A stretch of DNA of 64,000 nt from an uncultured Lachnospiraceae bacterium (GCA_900548905.1 URMK01000009.1:62001-126000); one strand, 5' to 3'. Counted from the stretch's first letter, positions 52,355 to 62,307 are shown. Made by a program: numbers and translations. Notes: generated by a model not told the origin, from the sequence alone.

Positions 52355-53647
52355 TTATCGGGAAAGGGAACTTTTTCTGTAAATAATATCGTCTCTTCCC
52401 GGCCCGTTACTCACCATGGTAATGGGATAGCCGATGTGCTTCTCCACAAATTCTATATAATTCCGGCAGTTTTCCGGAAGTTCTTCATAGCTCCTGATCC
52501 CCCGGATGTCACAGTTCCAGCCGGGCAGGGTTTCCAGCACCGGTTTTGCTTTTTCCAGCTTCCAGGTCACAGGGAAGTCCGTCGTAACCTTTCCGTCCAC
52601 CTCATATCCCACACAAACCGGAATTTCTTCCAGATAGCCAAGGACATCCAGCACAGTAAAGGCCACATCCGTGGTTCCCTGGAGACGGCAGCCATATCGG
52701 GAGGCCACGCAGTCAAACCAGCCCATACGGCGGGGCCGTCCCGTAGTCGCGCCGTATTCGCCGCCGTCACCGCCGCGGCGTCTTAATTCATCCGCTTCCT
52801 CCCCGAAGATTTCCGATACAAAAGCGCCGGCGCCCACAGCGGAAGAATAGGCTTTGCAGACAGTCACCACCTGTTTGATTTCATAAGGAGGTATCCCCGC
52901 TCCGATGGCACCGTAAGCCGCCAGCGTGGAGGAAGAGGTAACCATGGGATAGATTCCGTGATCCGGATCCTTCAGGGTTCCCAACTGCCCCTCCAGCAGA
53001 ATGTTTTTCCCTTCCCGGATGGCCTGATCCAGGTATGCGGAGGTATCGCATACATAAGGGGCAATCATCTCCCGGTATTCCAGCATGGTGGCATAAAGCG
53101 CTTCCACCTCCAGCCGGGGTTTATGATATAAATGCTCCAGAAGGACATTTTTGGTTTCGCATACGCTTGCCAGCTTGGTCTTGAGACCTTCTTCGTCAAA
53201 CAGCTCACAGACCTGGAAGCCGGTTTTTGCGTATTTATCCGAATAGAAGGGGGCGATACCCGATTTGGTGGATCCAAAGGATTTCCCGCCCAGGCGCTCC
53301 TCCTCGTACTGGTCAAAAAGAATATGATAAGGCATCACCACCTGCGCCCTGTCGGACACCAGTATTTTGGGCATGGGTACGTCCTTATCCGTAATGGAAC
53401 GGATTTCCTTTATAAGAACCGGAATATTCAATGCGACGCCATTGCCGATGATGCTTGTGGTATGTCCGTAAAAAACACCGGAAGGAAGGGTGTGGAGGGC
53501 AAATTTACCGTAATCGTTCACAATCGTATGCCCTGCATTCGCACCGCCCTGGAAACGGATGATGATATCCGCCTCTCCGGCCAGCATATCCGTGATCTTA
53601 CCCTTTCCCTCATCACCCCAGTTAGCACCAACCACTGCTTTAACCAT
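52355..53647 (-). CDS. purA: Adenylosuccinate synthetase
   Basis: Catalyses GTP-dependent formation of adenylosuccinate from IMP and aspartate, the first committed step to AMP. The 430 residues are of family length and carry GANWGDEGKGK (phosphate loop with Asp12), the catalytic His40 in GGANAGHTIV, the IMP-binding GTLKDPDHGIYPMVTSSS-like segment, TGRPRRMGWFD and the C-terminal guanine site NGPGRDD. AGGAGG precedes the ATG. It stands alone apart from the downstream LysR gene; purA is usually monocistronic in this group. Confidence 0.97.
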   Translation of the reverse strand: MVKAVVGANWGDEGKGKITDMLAGEADIIIRFQGGANAGHTIVNDYGKFALHTLPSGVFYGHTTSIIGNGVALNIPVLIKEIRSITDKDVPMPKILVSDRAQVVMPYHILFDQYEEERLGGKSFGSTKSGIAPFYSDKYAKTGFQVCELFDEEGLKTKLASVCETKNVLLEHLYHKPRLEVEALYATMLEYREMIAPYVCDTSAYLDQAIREGKNILLEGQLGTLKDPDHGIYPMVTSSSTLAAYGAIGAGIPPYEIKQVVTVCKAYSSAVGAGAFVSEIFGEEADELRRRGGDGGEYGATTGRPRRMGWFDCVASRYGCRLQGTTDVAFTVLDVLGYLEEIPVCVGYEVDGKVTTDFPVTWKLEKAKPVLETLPGWNCDIRGIRSYEELPENCRNYIEFVEKHIGYPITMVSNGPGRDDIIYRKSSLSR

Positions 53648-53723
53648 TTCTGATTCCTCCTTGTTTTGCGGAGCAAAATGCGAACCCTCTGGTGAGCAGA
53701 GGAATTTTCCTCCTAACTATTCC

Positions 53724-53767
53724 AAAAAAAGCGGGCTTTTACAAACCCGTTGTAAAAAACCCGCTTT
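53724..53767 (-). terminator. Terminator of the CUT2 sugar ABC operon
   Basis: Minus strand AAAGCGGG pairs with CCCGCTTT across an inner stem (TTTTTTACAA with TTGTAAAA) and ends in seven T residues. It lies about 95 bases after the binding-protein stop and 75 before purA. The rest of 53648-53862 is AT-rich with no gene. Confidence 0.88.
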
Positions 53768-53862
53768 CTACGTCTTTTACTTCATGATTATATATTATTA
53801 TATACCATAAGTAAAATCAATATTTATTATATTCGGAATAAGTTAAGCTTATGTTAAATCAA

Positions 53863-55023
53863 TCAGTCATACAGGTTGGGAGCGATTTTGGGATCGTCCA
53901 TATTTTCAGCAGTATACCACTGGCAGCCTGTGTCAACATCGCTTACCGGTTCACCCTTGATAGCTTTTACACAAAGCTCAACGGTCTTGTAACCAATCTG
54001 AAGAGGATCCTGGGTAACAGCGCCTGCCAGCTTTCCTTCTCTGACAGCTGTTTTGATAAGGACACCAGAGTCAAATGCCACGCCGATAATATCCTTGCCC
54101 AGCTTGCCGATATTGGCATCGCCATTAATGAGGCCTTCACCGGAGAACTGGTTGGAACCATAAATGCAGATGGTATCCGGTTTGTTCAGCAGGTTCTGTG
54201 CGTCAACGGAGGACAGGTCGGCACTTACGGAAGCGGGAACTGCCACGTCGATAATAACGTCTGCGCCGTCAACCTTGTTTGCCCATTTGTCATGGCCTTC
54301 TACGGAAACGGTCTTGCCGTCTGCTTCCAGAAGGGTTTTCATCTTGTCAACGAAGCCGGAACCACGCTGTACGATGGATTCGGAGTTGGCTTCCTGATTC
54401 ATAACGCCGATTCTTACGGTACCTGTTGCAGAGGCTACTTTATCCTTAATCAGCTTGTAGGTCTCATCCGCAGCCAGTTCGCCTGCCGCATAGTTATCGG
54501 TTGCCGCGTTGGCAGCGATAGCTCCGTCGGGTGCACCGGGTACACCGGAGTCAAAACCGATAATCGGAATGCCTGCCTTCTGGATTTCCTTAATGGTATC
54601 CAGACATGCTTCGGTATCCAGAGCCGCCAGGCCGATGGCAGGGGGATTGTTGTTGAATGCATTGTTCAGCATCTGTACCTGCTGTGCAATATCGGATTCG
54701 GTATCCGGTCCCTGGAAATCAATTTCCACGCCATATTCAGCTGCCGCTTCATTGGCCCCCTGCAGAACCGCCTGCCAGAACTGGTGCTGGAAGCCCTTGG
54801 ATACCAGGTAAATCTTTCCTGTTATTTCTGCGGAAGCCTCCGCCGTATCAGCGGATGTATCCGCCGCTGCCTCTGTGGATGCGGCAGGCGTCTCTTCCTT
54901 AGTCTCTGCCGGAGCCGGCGCGGACTCTGCCGGAGCCGATGTGCCGGCGCTGTTTCCGCAGCCTGCAAGCATGCTTGCGACCATGGCTGCTCCTAATGCG
55001 ATGCTGAGTAATTTCTTTTTCAT
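53863..55023 (-). CDS. Sugar ABC transporter substrate-binding lipoprotein (RbsB type)
   Basis: A 386-residue lipoprotein with signal LLSIALGAAMVASMLAGCGN (lipobox LAGC), then a long Ala/Glu/Thr linker (about residues 25-65) and a periplasmic-binding fold of LacI/RbsB class (KIYLVSKGFQHQFWQAVLQG; IPIIGFDSGVP). Third gene of the CUT2 importer after ATPase and permease, with its own AGGAGG. The ligand is a mono- or disaccharide; ring substituents cannot be inferred. It is similar in kind to the membrane-anchored binding protein at 57876-58898, which probably senses the same sugar. Confidence 0.92.
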   Translation of the reverse strand: MKKKLLSIALGAAMVASMLAGCGNSAGTSAPAESAPAPAETKEETPAASTEAAADTSADTAEASAEITGKIYLVSKGFQHQFWQAVLQGANEAAAEYGVEIDFQGPDTESDIAQQVQMLNNAFNNNPPAIGLAALDTEACLDTIKEIQKAGIPIIGFDSGVPGAPDGAIAANAATDNYAAGELAADETYKLIKDKVASATGTVRIGVMNQEANSESIVQRGSGFVDKMKTLLEADGKTVSVEGHDKWANKVDGADVIIDVAVPASVSADLSSVDAQNLLNKPDTICIYGSNQFSGEGLINGDANIGKLGKDIIGVAFDSGVLIKTAVREGKLAGAVTQDPLQIGYKTVELCVKAIKGEPVSDVDTGCQWYTAENMDDPKIAPNLYD

Positions 55024-55143
55024 GCAAAAACCCTCCTTAAAATTTAGTGAAACCCCCGGTTTACCTTACTGCCGGTTTTGTAATAGCAAGCCCTCATCCC
55101 CTGTTTTTTTATTTGGCATGACGGGCATTACAAACGGAAACTG

Positions 55144-56163
55144 TCAGGCTTTTTTCTTTTTCTGCCTGTTCATGACATCCATAAATACCGCGAATACGAG
55201 TACAACACCTGTAACCGCCTGCTGCCAGTTGCTCTGCAGCCCCACAAAGGGAAGGCCTGTTTTCAGTACGGACATGATAAACACACCAATCAGGGTGCCC
55301 GAAATCGTTCCGTAGCCGCCGCTCATGGAGGTACCGCCGATAACTACGCCGGCGATGGCATCCAGTTCAAATCCGCCCCCGCCCCCGGGCAGGATGGTGG
55401 AATAGATGGAGGCATAGGCCAGACCGGCCAGACCGGCCAGCGTACCGCTGATAACATAAGCCAGCGTCCTCCACTTGGCAATATTAACGCCGGAGAGCCT
55501 TGTCGCCTCGCTGTTGCTGCCGAGTGCCACGATATAACGCCCCGGCCGGGTCTTATTCAACAGGATGGAGGCAATGACAGCCACGATGATCAAGAGGATA
55601 AACCCTGTAGGTATCAGCACTCCGTTCTTGTTGATTTTGAAAATATTGCGGAACCACCCCTCCGCCTGACTGGACTGCGGCCAGGTAACGCTCTGCGCCT
55701 TGGTAAAAATGGAACCCAGGCCCTTGGAAAGCATCATGGAGCCCAGAGTGGCGATGAACGGCGGCAGATGCATATAGGATACCATCAGGCCGTTCAGCAG
55801 GCCGAACAGGCTGCCGATAAGGATACACACCAGGAGGCCCAAGGCAACGGGCAGGTGGTATTTGGTAATCAGCTGTCCGGAAATCAGCGCGGAACAGGTG
55901 AGTACGGTACCGATGGAAAGGTCGATACCATCGGAAGTGATAGCAAAAGTGACGCCGATTGCCATCAGCCCTATGTAATAGGACGCATCAAAAATATTCA
56001 CGAGCGTGGCATAAGACCGGAATGCCGGATTGATAAATCCGAACACCAGGTAAATGATAATGAGGGCCAGCAGGGCGATGAGCCTCTGCGTCCCCACGGA
56101 CTTTGCAAATTTAGCAAGAGGGTTTTTCCGAAAGGCCCCCTCCGTATTCGTTGTTTTCGCCAT
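55144..56163 (-). CDS. Sugar ABC transporter permease (RbsC/CUT2 type)
   Basis: A 339-residue permease with about eight to ten hydrophobic segments and the CUT2 signatures YIGLMAIGVTFAITSDGIDL and SIGTVLTCSALISG near the start, plus GFELDAIAGVVIGGTSMSGG in the C-terminal half. CUT2 permeases form homodimers, matching the single permease gene here. GGAGGAAAC precedes the ATG. It lies 15 bases after the ATPase gene and 120 bases before the binding protein, a gap that may allow separate tuning of the binding protein. Confidence 0.93.
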   Translation of the reverse strand: MAKTTNTEGAFRKNPLAKFAKSVGTQRLIALLALIIIYLVFGFINPAFRSYATLVNIFDASYYIGLMAIGVTFAITSDGIDLSIGTVLTCSALISGQLITKYHLPVALGLLVCILIGSLFGLLNGLMVSYMHLPPFIATLGSMMLSKGLGSIFTKAQSVTWPQSSQAEGWFRNIFKINKNGVLIPTGFILLIIVAVIASILLNKTRPGRYIVALGSNSEATRLSGVNIAKWRTLAYVISGTLAGLAGLAYASIYSTILPGGGGGFELDAIAGVVIGGTSMSGGYGTISGTLIGVFIMSVLKTGLPFVGLQSNWQQAVTGVVLVFAVFMDVMNRQKKKKA

Positions 56164-56178
56164 TTGTTTCCTCCCCCT

Positions 56179-57687
56179 TTACATACCGACCGTAGCAGCC
56201 TGCATAATCGCTTCCTGTGACGCTTCTTCAATAGGAATTTCCGCCGTCTTTCTTCCCTCGCACATCACCATGACCCTGTCGCTCATGCGCAGGATTTCCG
56301 GCAGTTCGGAAGAAATCATAATGATGGATTTTCCGGAAGCGGCCAGTTCGCTCATCAAATGATAGATTTCACTTTTAGCCCCTACGTCGATTCCTCTGGT
56401 GGGCTCATCAAAAATGAGGATATCACAGTCTCGCACCAGCCATTTGGCGATTACCACCTTCTGCTGGTTGCCCCCGGACAGGCTGAGTGTGGGTGTATTC
56501 ACCGTAGGTGTCTTGGTATTCAGCCGATCCACATAATCCTGGGCCGTTGTTTCTTCGTTCTTTCTGTTGATGAAGATACCCTTTACAAATTTTTCAAGGG
56601 ACGCCATGGTGGTATTTTCCGCTATGGTTTTATCCAGAACCACGCCGTAGCGTTTCCTGTCCTCGGACAGATATCCGATACCGGCCTTCACCGCATCCTG
56701 CGGGCTGTGTATCTCCACCTTTTTGCCGTTAATATAAATATCTCCGCTTTCCTTTTTATCAGCTCCGAAAATGACTCTTGCCGTTTCCGTCCTTCCCGCC
56801 CCCATCAGGCCGGAAAAGCCGAGGATTTCACCTTTTTTCAGTTCAAAACTGATATCCTGTACCATCTTTCCCGCCTGCAGGTGCTCTACCTTCAGCACCA
56901 CCGGCGCGTCTTTCGGCACACTGCTTTCCGTCTTGGGATCCTCATAAATGGTACGTCCTACCATCATGTTAATAATGTCGTCCTTGGTACAGTCCTTACT
57001 GATTAAAGTCCCCACATATTCGCCGTCCCGCATAACGGTCACACGGTCCGTAATGATTTTAATCTCATCCATACGGTGGGAAATATAAATAATACCAATG
57101 TCCTTTGCCCGCAGATCCCTTATAATTTTAAACAGCTCGTTGATTTCGGAATCCGTCAGCGCCGCGGTAGGCTCATCGAACACCAGCACCTTCACGTCTC
57201 TGGATATGGCTTTGGCAATTTCACACATCTGCTGCTTTCCGACAGTCAGATCCCCCATAACCTGGGATGGATCGATTTCGATATTCAGCTTTTCAAACAG
57301 CTTCCCGGCCTCCTCATTCATCTTTCCGTCATCTATGATTTTTCCCTTCATAAATTCACGGCCGATAAATATGTTCTGGGCTACGGTCAGCTGCTGCATC
57401 ATATTCAGTTCCTGATGCACAATGGCAATTCCCGCATCCTGGGCTTCCCTGGGATTGGTAAATGCCACTTCCCGGCCTTCATACATAATCCGGCCGCTGT
57501 CCTTGGCATAAATACCGGTCAGGATTTTCATCAGCGTAGATTTACCGGCGCCGTTTTCCCCCATCAGCGCATGGACCTCGCCCCGGCGGACTTCCAGGCT
57601 TACTTTTTTCAGAGCGTGGACTCCGGGAAAGGATTTATCGATATCCTTCATCGTCAGAATTACTTCCCCCACTTTTTCACCTTCCAT
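56179..57687 (-). CDS. Sugar ABC transporter ATPase, two fused domains (RbsA/MglA type)
   Basis: A 502-residue protein made of two ABC modules. The first is complete (Walker A GENGAGKST, signature LTVGKQQMCEIAKAI, Walker B VLVFDEPTAAL). The second has the degenerate P-loop SGLMGAGRTE and intact LSGGNQQKVVIAKWL and DILIFDEPTRGID, as expected for CUT2 ATPases. First gene of the importer operon. ATG at 57687 has AGAAGGG very close; an in-frame GTG at codon 6 after GGAAGG is an alternative start. A TATAAT box lies at 57730-57735. Confidence 0.95.
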   Translation of the reverse strand: MEGEKVGEVILTMKDIDKSFPGVHALKKVSLEVRRGEVHALMGENGAGKSTLMKILTGIYAKDSGRIMYEGREVAFTNPREAQDAGIAIVHQELNMMQQLTVAQNIFIGREFMKGKIIDDGKMNEEAGKLFEKLNIEIDPSQVMGDLTVGKQQMCEIAKAISRDVKVLVFDEPTAALTDSEINELFKIIRDLRAKDIGIIYISHRMDEIKIITDRVTVMRDGEYVGTLISKDCTKDDIINMMVGRTIYEDPKTESSVPKDAPVVLKVEHLQAGKMVQDISFELKKGEILGFSGLMGAGRTETARVIFGADKKESGDIYINGKKVEIHSPQDAVKAGIGYLSEDRKRYGVVLDKTIAENTTMASLEKFVKGIFINRKNEETTAQDYVDRLNTKTPTVNTPTLSLSGGNQQKVVIAKWLVRDCDILIFDEPTRGIDVGAKSEIYHLMSELAASGKSIIMISSELPEILRMSDRVMVMCEGRKTAEIPIEEASQEAIMQAATVGM

Positions 57688-57729
57688 CCCTTCTCTTTTT
57701 CAAATTGTACTCCCTTGTCTGATGCCTTT

Positions 57730-57735
57730 ATTATA
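57730..57735 (-). promoter_or_regulatory. -10 box of the CUT2 importer operon
   Basis: Perfect TATAAT on the minus strand 43 bases before the ATPase start, with no good -35 box at 16-18 bases. This suits activation by the adjacent YesN-type response regulator (inference). Confidence 0.45.
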
Positions 57736-57771
57736 GTGACACCTTAAATAAAACTACATGTGTTTTTCTAT

Positions 57772-57817
57772 AAAAAAAGGGTAAAAATTTACTGTTTTGT
57801 AAATTTTTACCCTTTTT
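57772..57817. terminator. Strong bidirectional terminator after the sensing operon
   Basis: AAAGGGTAAAAATTTAC pairs perfectly with GTAAATTTTTACCCTTT around a six-base loop, with T runs on both strands. It separates the RR-HK-binding protein transcript from the importer operon. Confidence 0.92.
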
Positions 57818-57875
57818 GTCCCGCAAATACCACAAAAAAATAGATTTTCTTTGTTGATTCTTGTCGTGCCCGCCT

Positions 57876-58898
57876 TTATTCCCCTTTAAAGGGAAACAGC
57901 ATTTCCTGGTTTTCGTCCAGATACATATTTTCTCTTGTAATCAGGACGGAGCCGGAATCGATTTGTTCCGGGACCGTTTCCCCGTGCAGGGCCTTTACGG
58001 CGGTTTCCACACCCAGATAGCCCATTTTGAACGGATTCTGGATCACCATGCCGCGGAAAATCCCGCCTTCCAGCATTTTTATCTCTTCCAGGGAGCTGTC
58101 AAATCCCACAAAGCTGATTTTCCCCGCCAACCCCTTATCCACGATAGCCCGTGCCGCGCCGACGGCGGAATATTCGTTCAGCCCCACCACCACATCCACA
58201 TCCGGATGCGAGGCGAGGATCCCCAGCATCAGCTCATAAGCCTTATCATAGTTAGAGTCACAGAAAACCACGTCCACTATTTTTTCCGTATCACTGCCCA
58301 GCCCCTCCCGCAGGCCCTGCTCCCGTTCCATGGCTGTGGAGGAATTTTTCACATGGGCGACCACCGCTATCCGGGAATCCGGCTTCAGGATCTCCTTGAC
58401 AAACGCTCCCTGCAGCCTTCCGGCTTTAATGTTGTCCGTGGATATCATACATTCCGCCACCTCCGTGTCGATTTCGGAATCCAGAAGAAAAAGGCGGATT
58501 CCGCTGTCCACGATTTTTTGTGCCATAGGCGTTGTTTCCGTGAAGCTGGAGGGTGTGAGGACAATGGCATCCGGCTTCTCCCGGATGGCCTGTTCGATCA
58601 GTTCATTCTGTCTTTTATAATCATCCTCCGTTTCCGGCGCGCATACGGAAAACTTCACACCGTATTCCTCCGCCGCCATACGGGCCCCGTCGATCAGCTG
58701 GGTCCAGAAATCACTGTCATCAATCGTCTTGGATATAAAGATGATGGACAGCGGCTCCCTGACCGTCTCCTCCCTCCCAAAGGCATAGAAAAGCAGGAAT
58801 GCGGCGGCGGCCAGAAGCAGCGCGGCAGACAGGAGCCTCTTTTTACCGGACATAAGGATGGTCCGTAATGCACGGCATCCTTTATTTTTCTTCCACAT
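57876..58898 (-). CDS. Membrane-anchored sugar-binding protein, sensor partner
   Basis: A 340-residue LacI/RbsB-type binding domain (SIIFISKTIDDSDFWTQLID; FVGFDSSLEEIKMLEGGIFR) behind an N-terminal membrane helix (LLSAALLLAAAAFLLFYAFG) with no lipobox cysteine. Start at 58898 (MWKKNKG) uses AGGAGG located in the end of the kinase gene and overlaps it by 17 bases. It is transcribed with the kinase and regulator, not with the importer. The pattern matches three-component systems such as XylFII-LytS-YesN of clostridia, in which a binding protein hands sugar occupancy to the kinase. Ligand unknown. Confidence 0.82.
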   Translation of the reverse strand: MWKKNKGCRALRTILMSGKKRLLSAALLLAAAAFLLFYAFGREETVREPLSIIFISKTIDDSDFWTQLIDGARMAAEEYGVKFSVCAPETEDDYKRQNELIEQAIREKPDAIVLTPSSFTETTPMAQKIVDSGIRLFLLDSEIDTEVAECMISTDNIKAGRLQGAFVKEILKPDSRIAVVAHVKNSSTAMEREQGLREGLGSDTEKIVDVVFCDSNYDKAYELMLGILASHPDVDVVVGLNEYSAVGAARAIVDKGLAGKISFVGFDSSLEEIKMLEGGIFRGMVIQNPFKMGYLGVETAVKALHGETVPEQIDSGSVLITRENMYLDENQEMLFPFKGE

Positions 58899-60690
58899 CC
58901 TTATGCACCTCCTCTCCTGCAAACGGGATTTTTATCGTAGCGGCTGTCCCCTCGCCGGGAATGCTTTTATAAGAAATCCCATATTCCTTTCCATAATAAA
59001 GCTGCAGGCGCATCTGCACATTACCGATGCCGATACCTGATTTTGCTTTCTGTTCGGTTCCGGTTTTGGGTTCAAAAATCCGTTCCAGCACCTCCTGCTC
59101 CATCCCTTTCCCGTTATCGTATACGGTAAGATAAATGCAGCCGCTGCGGTGTACGCCGGTCATCTTGATAAGCCCCTTTCCTTCCTTGTACTTGATTCCG
59201 TGGTATATGGCATTTTCCACCACAGGCTGAAGCACCAGCTTAATGATCCGCTGATCCAGGATCTCCTTTTCCACATCGATTTGAAATTCCAATTTATCCT
59301 GATAACGCATTTTCTGTATGGTCAGATAGCTGCCGGCGTAGTCCACCTCCCTTTTGATGGAAACCAGCTCGTCCTCATTGCTGATGCTCTGGCGCAGGAG
59401 CCTTGCCAGGGAGGAGGTCATGAGCACTACCTCTTTCGTCTTTCCCCCTTCCGCCATCCATATGATGGAATCCAGGGTATTGTACAGAAAGTGGGGATTG
59501 ATCTGGGACTGCAGGGCCTTCAGCTCGCTGAGACGTTTCTGCTCCTGCTCATAGGTATTCTGCTCCATCAGCTGCCGGATGCGGATAATCATGATATTGA
59601 AGGATTTCCCAAGGCTTGCGATTTCATTATTTCCCTCTTCTTTTACCCGGATCCCTTCAAAATTACCTTTCTCCACTTCTTTCATGGAATCCTTAAGGCG
59701 CTCCAGAGGACGGGTGATGGCGGAGGAAAAGATCACACACAGCAGCACCGTCACCACCAGAAAAGCCGCCGTAATGATAACATACAGCCGCTGTGCCTCC
59801 GAACGCCCCCGCATCAGCTCCGCCATATCGGTAACGCCCACCACGCTCCAGCCGGTTTTTTCCGACACGGAAATGGTATACAGCCTGCTGTCTTTTTCAC
59901 CGCCGGTGAGAAAATAACTGTCTTCACATTCCAGGACCTCATCGATCAGCTCCGTTTTCAGAGAGCTGTAAAGGAGCTTCTGTTTGGGGTGATAGATTAT
60001 TTTCCCGTTCTGATCGATAATATAGATATAGTCCGATCCGATATTATTCCGTTCACACAGATCCTTCAGCGCCTTATAATTGAGATCAATAAAAAAAACA
60101 CCCATCACATCCCCGGTATCCGGATTTTCTATCCCTCTGCTCATGGTGATCACCCATTTATAATTATCCCGGATGACGTTCTGCACATGGGAAGAGGTCA
60201 GACAGGTACTTCCCTCCTGTTCCACCTCCCGGTACCAGTCCACCGTATCCAGGGGAATATTATCGTTAAGCACGTCATTTCCGTCATTGATGATGCTTTT
60301 TCCATCCCCCGATACCACGGCAATATTGGAAATATCCGTTCTGGTCTCCAGAACGGTGGAAAACTGGGTGACAATACGCCGGTACAGATTGGGTTCTCCC
60401 GAATCCTTCCCCTGCATCAGATAAGTCTGTACATCGCTGCTGTGCGCCACCAGGGAGGATATGTTTTCCATGTAATCGATATAGGAATCAATGTCCCTGT
60501 TTACCTGTCCGATCAGCCGGGTGGTATAATCAATGGAATTATTCAGGATCGTCCGTTCCGTATAATTCAGGGATATAATGTAAAAGAAAGTGAGCGTCGC
60601 CACAATTAAAATGGAAAACACCACCAGCATGGTGGTACGGATACTGGAAAACGGCAGAATTCCCATCCTTCCCTGCTTTTCTTCCTTCAT
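58882..60690 (-). CDS. Sensor histidine kinase, YesM/LytS type
   Basis: A 602-residue membrane kinase. Transmembrane helices at about 19-41 and 303-323 flank a dCache-like extracellular domain of 260 residues. A HAMP segment (ITRPLERLKDSMKEVEKGNF) follows, then the HisKA-like phosphoacceptor motif QINPHFLYNTLD (His400) and an ATPase domain with VVENAIYHGI (N box), DNGKGM and GIGIGNVQMRLQLYYG. AGAGGAAA precedes the ATG, and the gene starts three bases after the regulator's stop. Works with the YesN-like regulator and the anchored binding protein to control the CUT2 importer (inference from position). Confidence 0.93.
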   Translation of the reverse strand: MKEEKQGRMGILPFSSIRTTMLVVFSILIVATLTFFYIISLNYTERTILNNSIDYTTRLIGQVNRDIDSYIDYMENISSLVAHSSDVQTYLMQGKDSGEPNLYRRIVTQFSTVLETRTDISNIAVVSGDGKSIINDGNDVLNDNIPLDTVDWYREVEQEGSTCLTSSHVQNVIRDNYKWVITMSRGIENPDTGDVMGVFFIDLNYKALKDLCERNNIGSDYIYIIDQNGKIIYHPKQKLLYSSLKTELIDEVLECEDSYFLTGGEKDSRLYTISVSEKTGWSVVGVTDMAELMRGRSEAQRLYVIITAAFLVVTVLLCVIFSSAITRPLERLKDSMKEVEKGNFEGIRVKEEGNNEIASLGKSFNIMIIRIRQLMEQNTYEQEQKRLSELKALQSQINPHFLYNTLDSIIWMAEGGKTKEVVLMTSSLARLLRQSISNEDELVSIKREVDYAGSYLTIQKMRYQDKLEFQIDVEKEILDQRIIKLVLQPVVENAIYHGIKYKEGKGLIKMTGVHRSGCIYLTVYDNGKGMEQEVLERIFEPKTGTEQKAKSGIGIGNVQMRLQLYYGKEYGISYKSIPGEGTAATIKIPFAGEEVHKDVEEK

Positions 60691-60693
60691 GGC

Positions 60694-62307
60694 TTATTTC
60701 CTCTTTTCCCTGGCATATTCCGTGGGGGATTTCCCCGTGGCCTTTTTAAAGGCGGCACTGAAATAATGGGGATCGGAAAATCCCACCTTCTCCGCGATTT
60801 CATAATTTTTCATGGAAGTGTTCTCCAAAAGTTCTCTCGCCTTCTGCATCCGTATTCCGGTGAGCACCTCCATGAAGGTTTCTCCCGTAATGTTCTTAAA
60901 AATGGTGCTGAACCGGCTGGTGCTGATATTCAGGTAGGAACATACCGCATTCAGCCCCAGTTCGTTCTCCCCGTAATGCTTTTCTATGTAATCCATAGCC
61001 AGAAGCGCATACTTCTTTCCGCCCTCATTTTTTCCCATGTCCAGCATTTCCGCCGCTTTCAGGAAATATCCCTCCATCAGGCCAAGAGCCTGCTCCAGGC
61101 CGGAAGCTTCCATAATTTTACCAAGCGTCCGTTCCTTCTCCCACAGGATATCCTGCTCCTCCAGATGGAAGGAACGAAGTAGCTCCACCACCTCATCCAA
61201 CTGCTGCTGCAGATAGAGATTGACCCGCTCCCGGTTCCAGGCGGCTCTTCGGATCCCTTCCTTCCTTGTATCCATGTATTGTTTAATCCCGTCACGGTCT
61301 CCCCGCTTCAGGGCATCCAGGATTCCTTCCTCCATCCGTTCCGTCTCCGGCCGGTCCGGCCCGCCTTTGATCTCCTCCAGGACAAGCACGGATTCCTCCC
61401 CGTAAATATAACGGTACTGCAGCGCGGTCAGCGCCTCTTCATAGGAATGGAACAGCTCTCCCCGTTCCTTTACCAGGCCGCCGATTCCTATGGTTGTTTT
61501 CATGTTCAGGATCTCCAGGAGACGGTGGTTGATTTCACCGGCAATTGCCCAAAGCTGCTGCCCCAGCTCCGCCGGCCGGTTGGTTTCAAGGAGCAGCACG
61601 GTACGGTAATCCTTTCCCTGAAGGACTTCCCCCGCATGCCGTTTTTCCACGATTTCCTGGGATACGTTATATACCACAAAAGCGATGAGGGAGCGTTCCT
61701 GCTTCTGCTTATCCTCCAGGCTGTTGGCATCCCTGTAGTCGTCAATCTCCACCACCGCAACCCGGTAGGCGCTTCCCCACAACGTAATACCCACTTCCTC
61801 CAGCTCCCTGTCATTTTCTTCTCTTGTTTTGTCCCCCATGATCAGGCTCATGAGCACATTGGAGCGGACCAGAAGATGGTTCCGGTGATACGTGGTGCTC
61901 ATCTTTCCGATCCGTTCTTCTTTTTTTCTCTGTTCGTTGATTTTCTCCCCGACCTGTACCAGTACCTCCGAAAGCTCGGAGGCCGTCACCGGCTTAAGCA
62001 GGTATTCGGAAACCTGATACTTCAGCGCCTGCTTTGCATAATCGAATTCATCATAGCCGCTGAAAATAATGATCCGGATATGAGGATATTCATGGTATAG
62101 AAATTCACTCAGCTGCAGGCCGTCCATATAAGGCATGCAGATATCCGTCAGCACCACATCCACCTCATGCTCTTTCACATACGCCTGCGCTTCCCTTCCG
62201 TCCGCACATGCCGCCACCAGCTCATATCCCAGCTTTTCCCAGGGAATATTCGCACGGATCCCCTCCCGTGTCAGGATTTCATCGTCCACCACAATTGCTT
62301 TTATCAT
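60694..62307 (-). CDS. Response regulator with AraC output domain, YesN type
   Basis: 537 residues. The receiver domain (IKAIVVDDEILTREGI, phosphoacceptor Asp55 in VLTDICMPYMDG, Lys in YLLKPV) is followed by a long central region of about 280 residues and a C-terminal AraC HTH (YGENELGLNAVCSYLNISTS; NYEIAEKVGFSDPHYFSAAF). Start at 62307 follows GGGGAAAA; an ATG 12 codons upstream is unsupported. First gene of the sensing operon; activates sugar transport genes in well-studied relatives, so the importer at 53863-57687 is the likely target. Confidence 0.93.
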   Translation of the reverse strand: MIKAIVVDDEILTREGIRANIPWEKLGYELVAACADGREAQAYVKEHEVDVVLTDICMPYMDGLQLSEFLYHEYPHIRIIIFSGYDEFDYAKQALKYQVSEYLLKPVTASELSEVLVQVGEKINEQRKKEERIGKMSTTYHRNHLLVRSNVLMSLIMGDKTREENDRELEEVGITLWGSAYRVAVVEIDDYRDANSLEDKQKQERSLIAFVVYNVSQEIVEKRHAGEVLQGKDYRTVLLLETNRPAELGQQLWAIAGEINHRLLEILNMKTTIGIGGLVKERGELFHSYEEALTALQYRYIYGEESVLVLEEIKGGPDRPETERMEEGILDALKRGDRDGIKQYMDTRKEGIRRAAWNRERVNLYLQQQLDEVVELLRSFHLEEQDILWEKERTLGKIMEASGLEQALGLMEGYFLKAAEMLDMGKNEGGKKYALLAMDYIEKHYGENELGLNAVCSYLNISTSRFSTIFKNITGETFMEVLTGIRMQKARELLENTSMKNYEIAEKVGFSDPHYFSAAFKKATGKSPTEYAREKRK

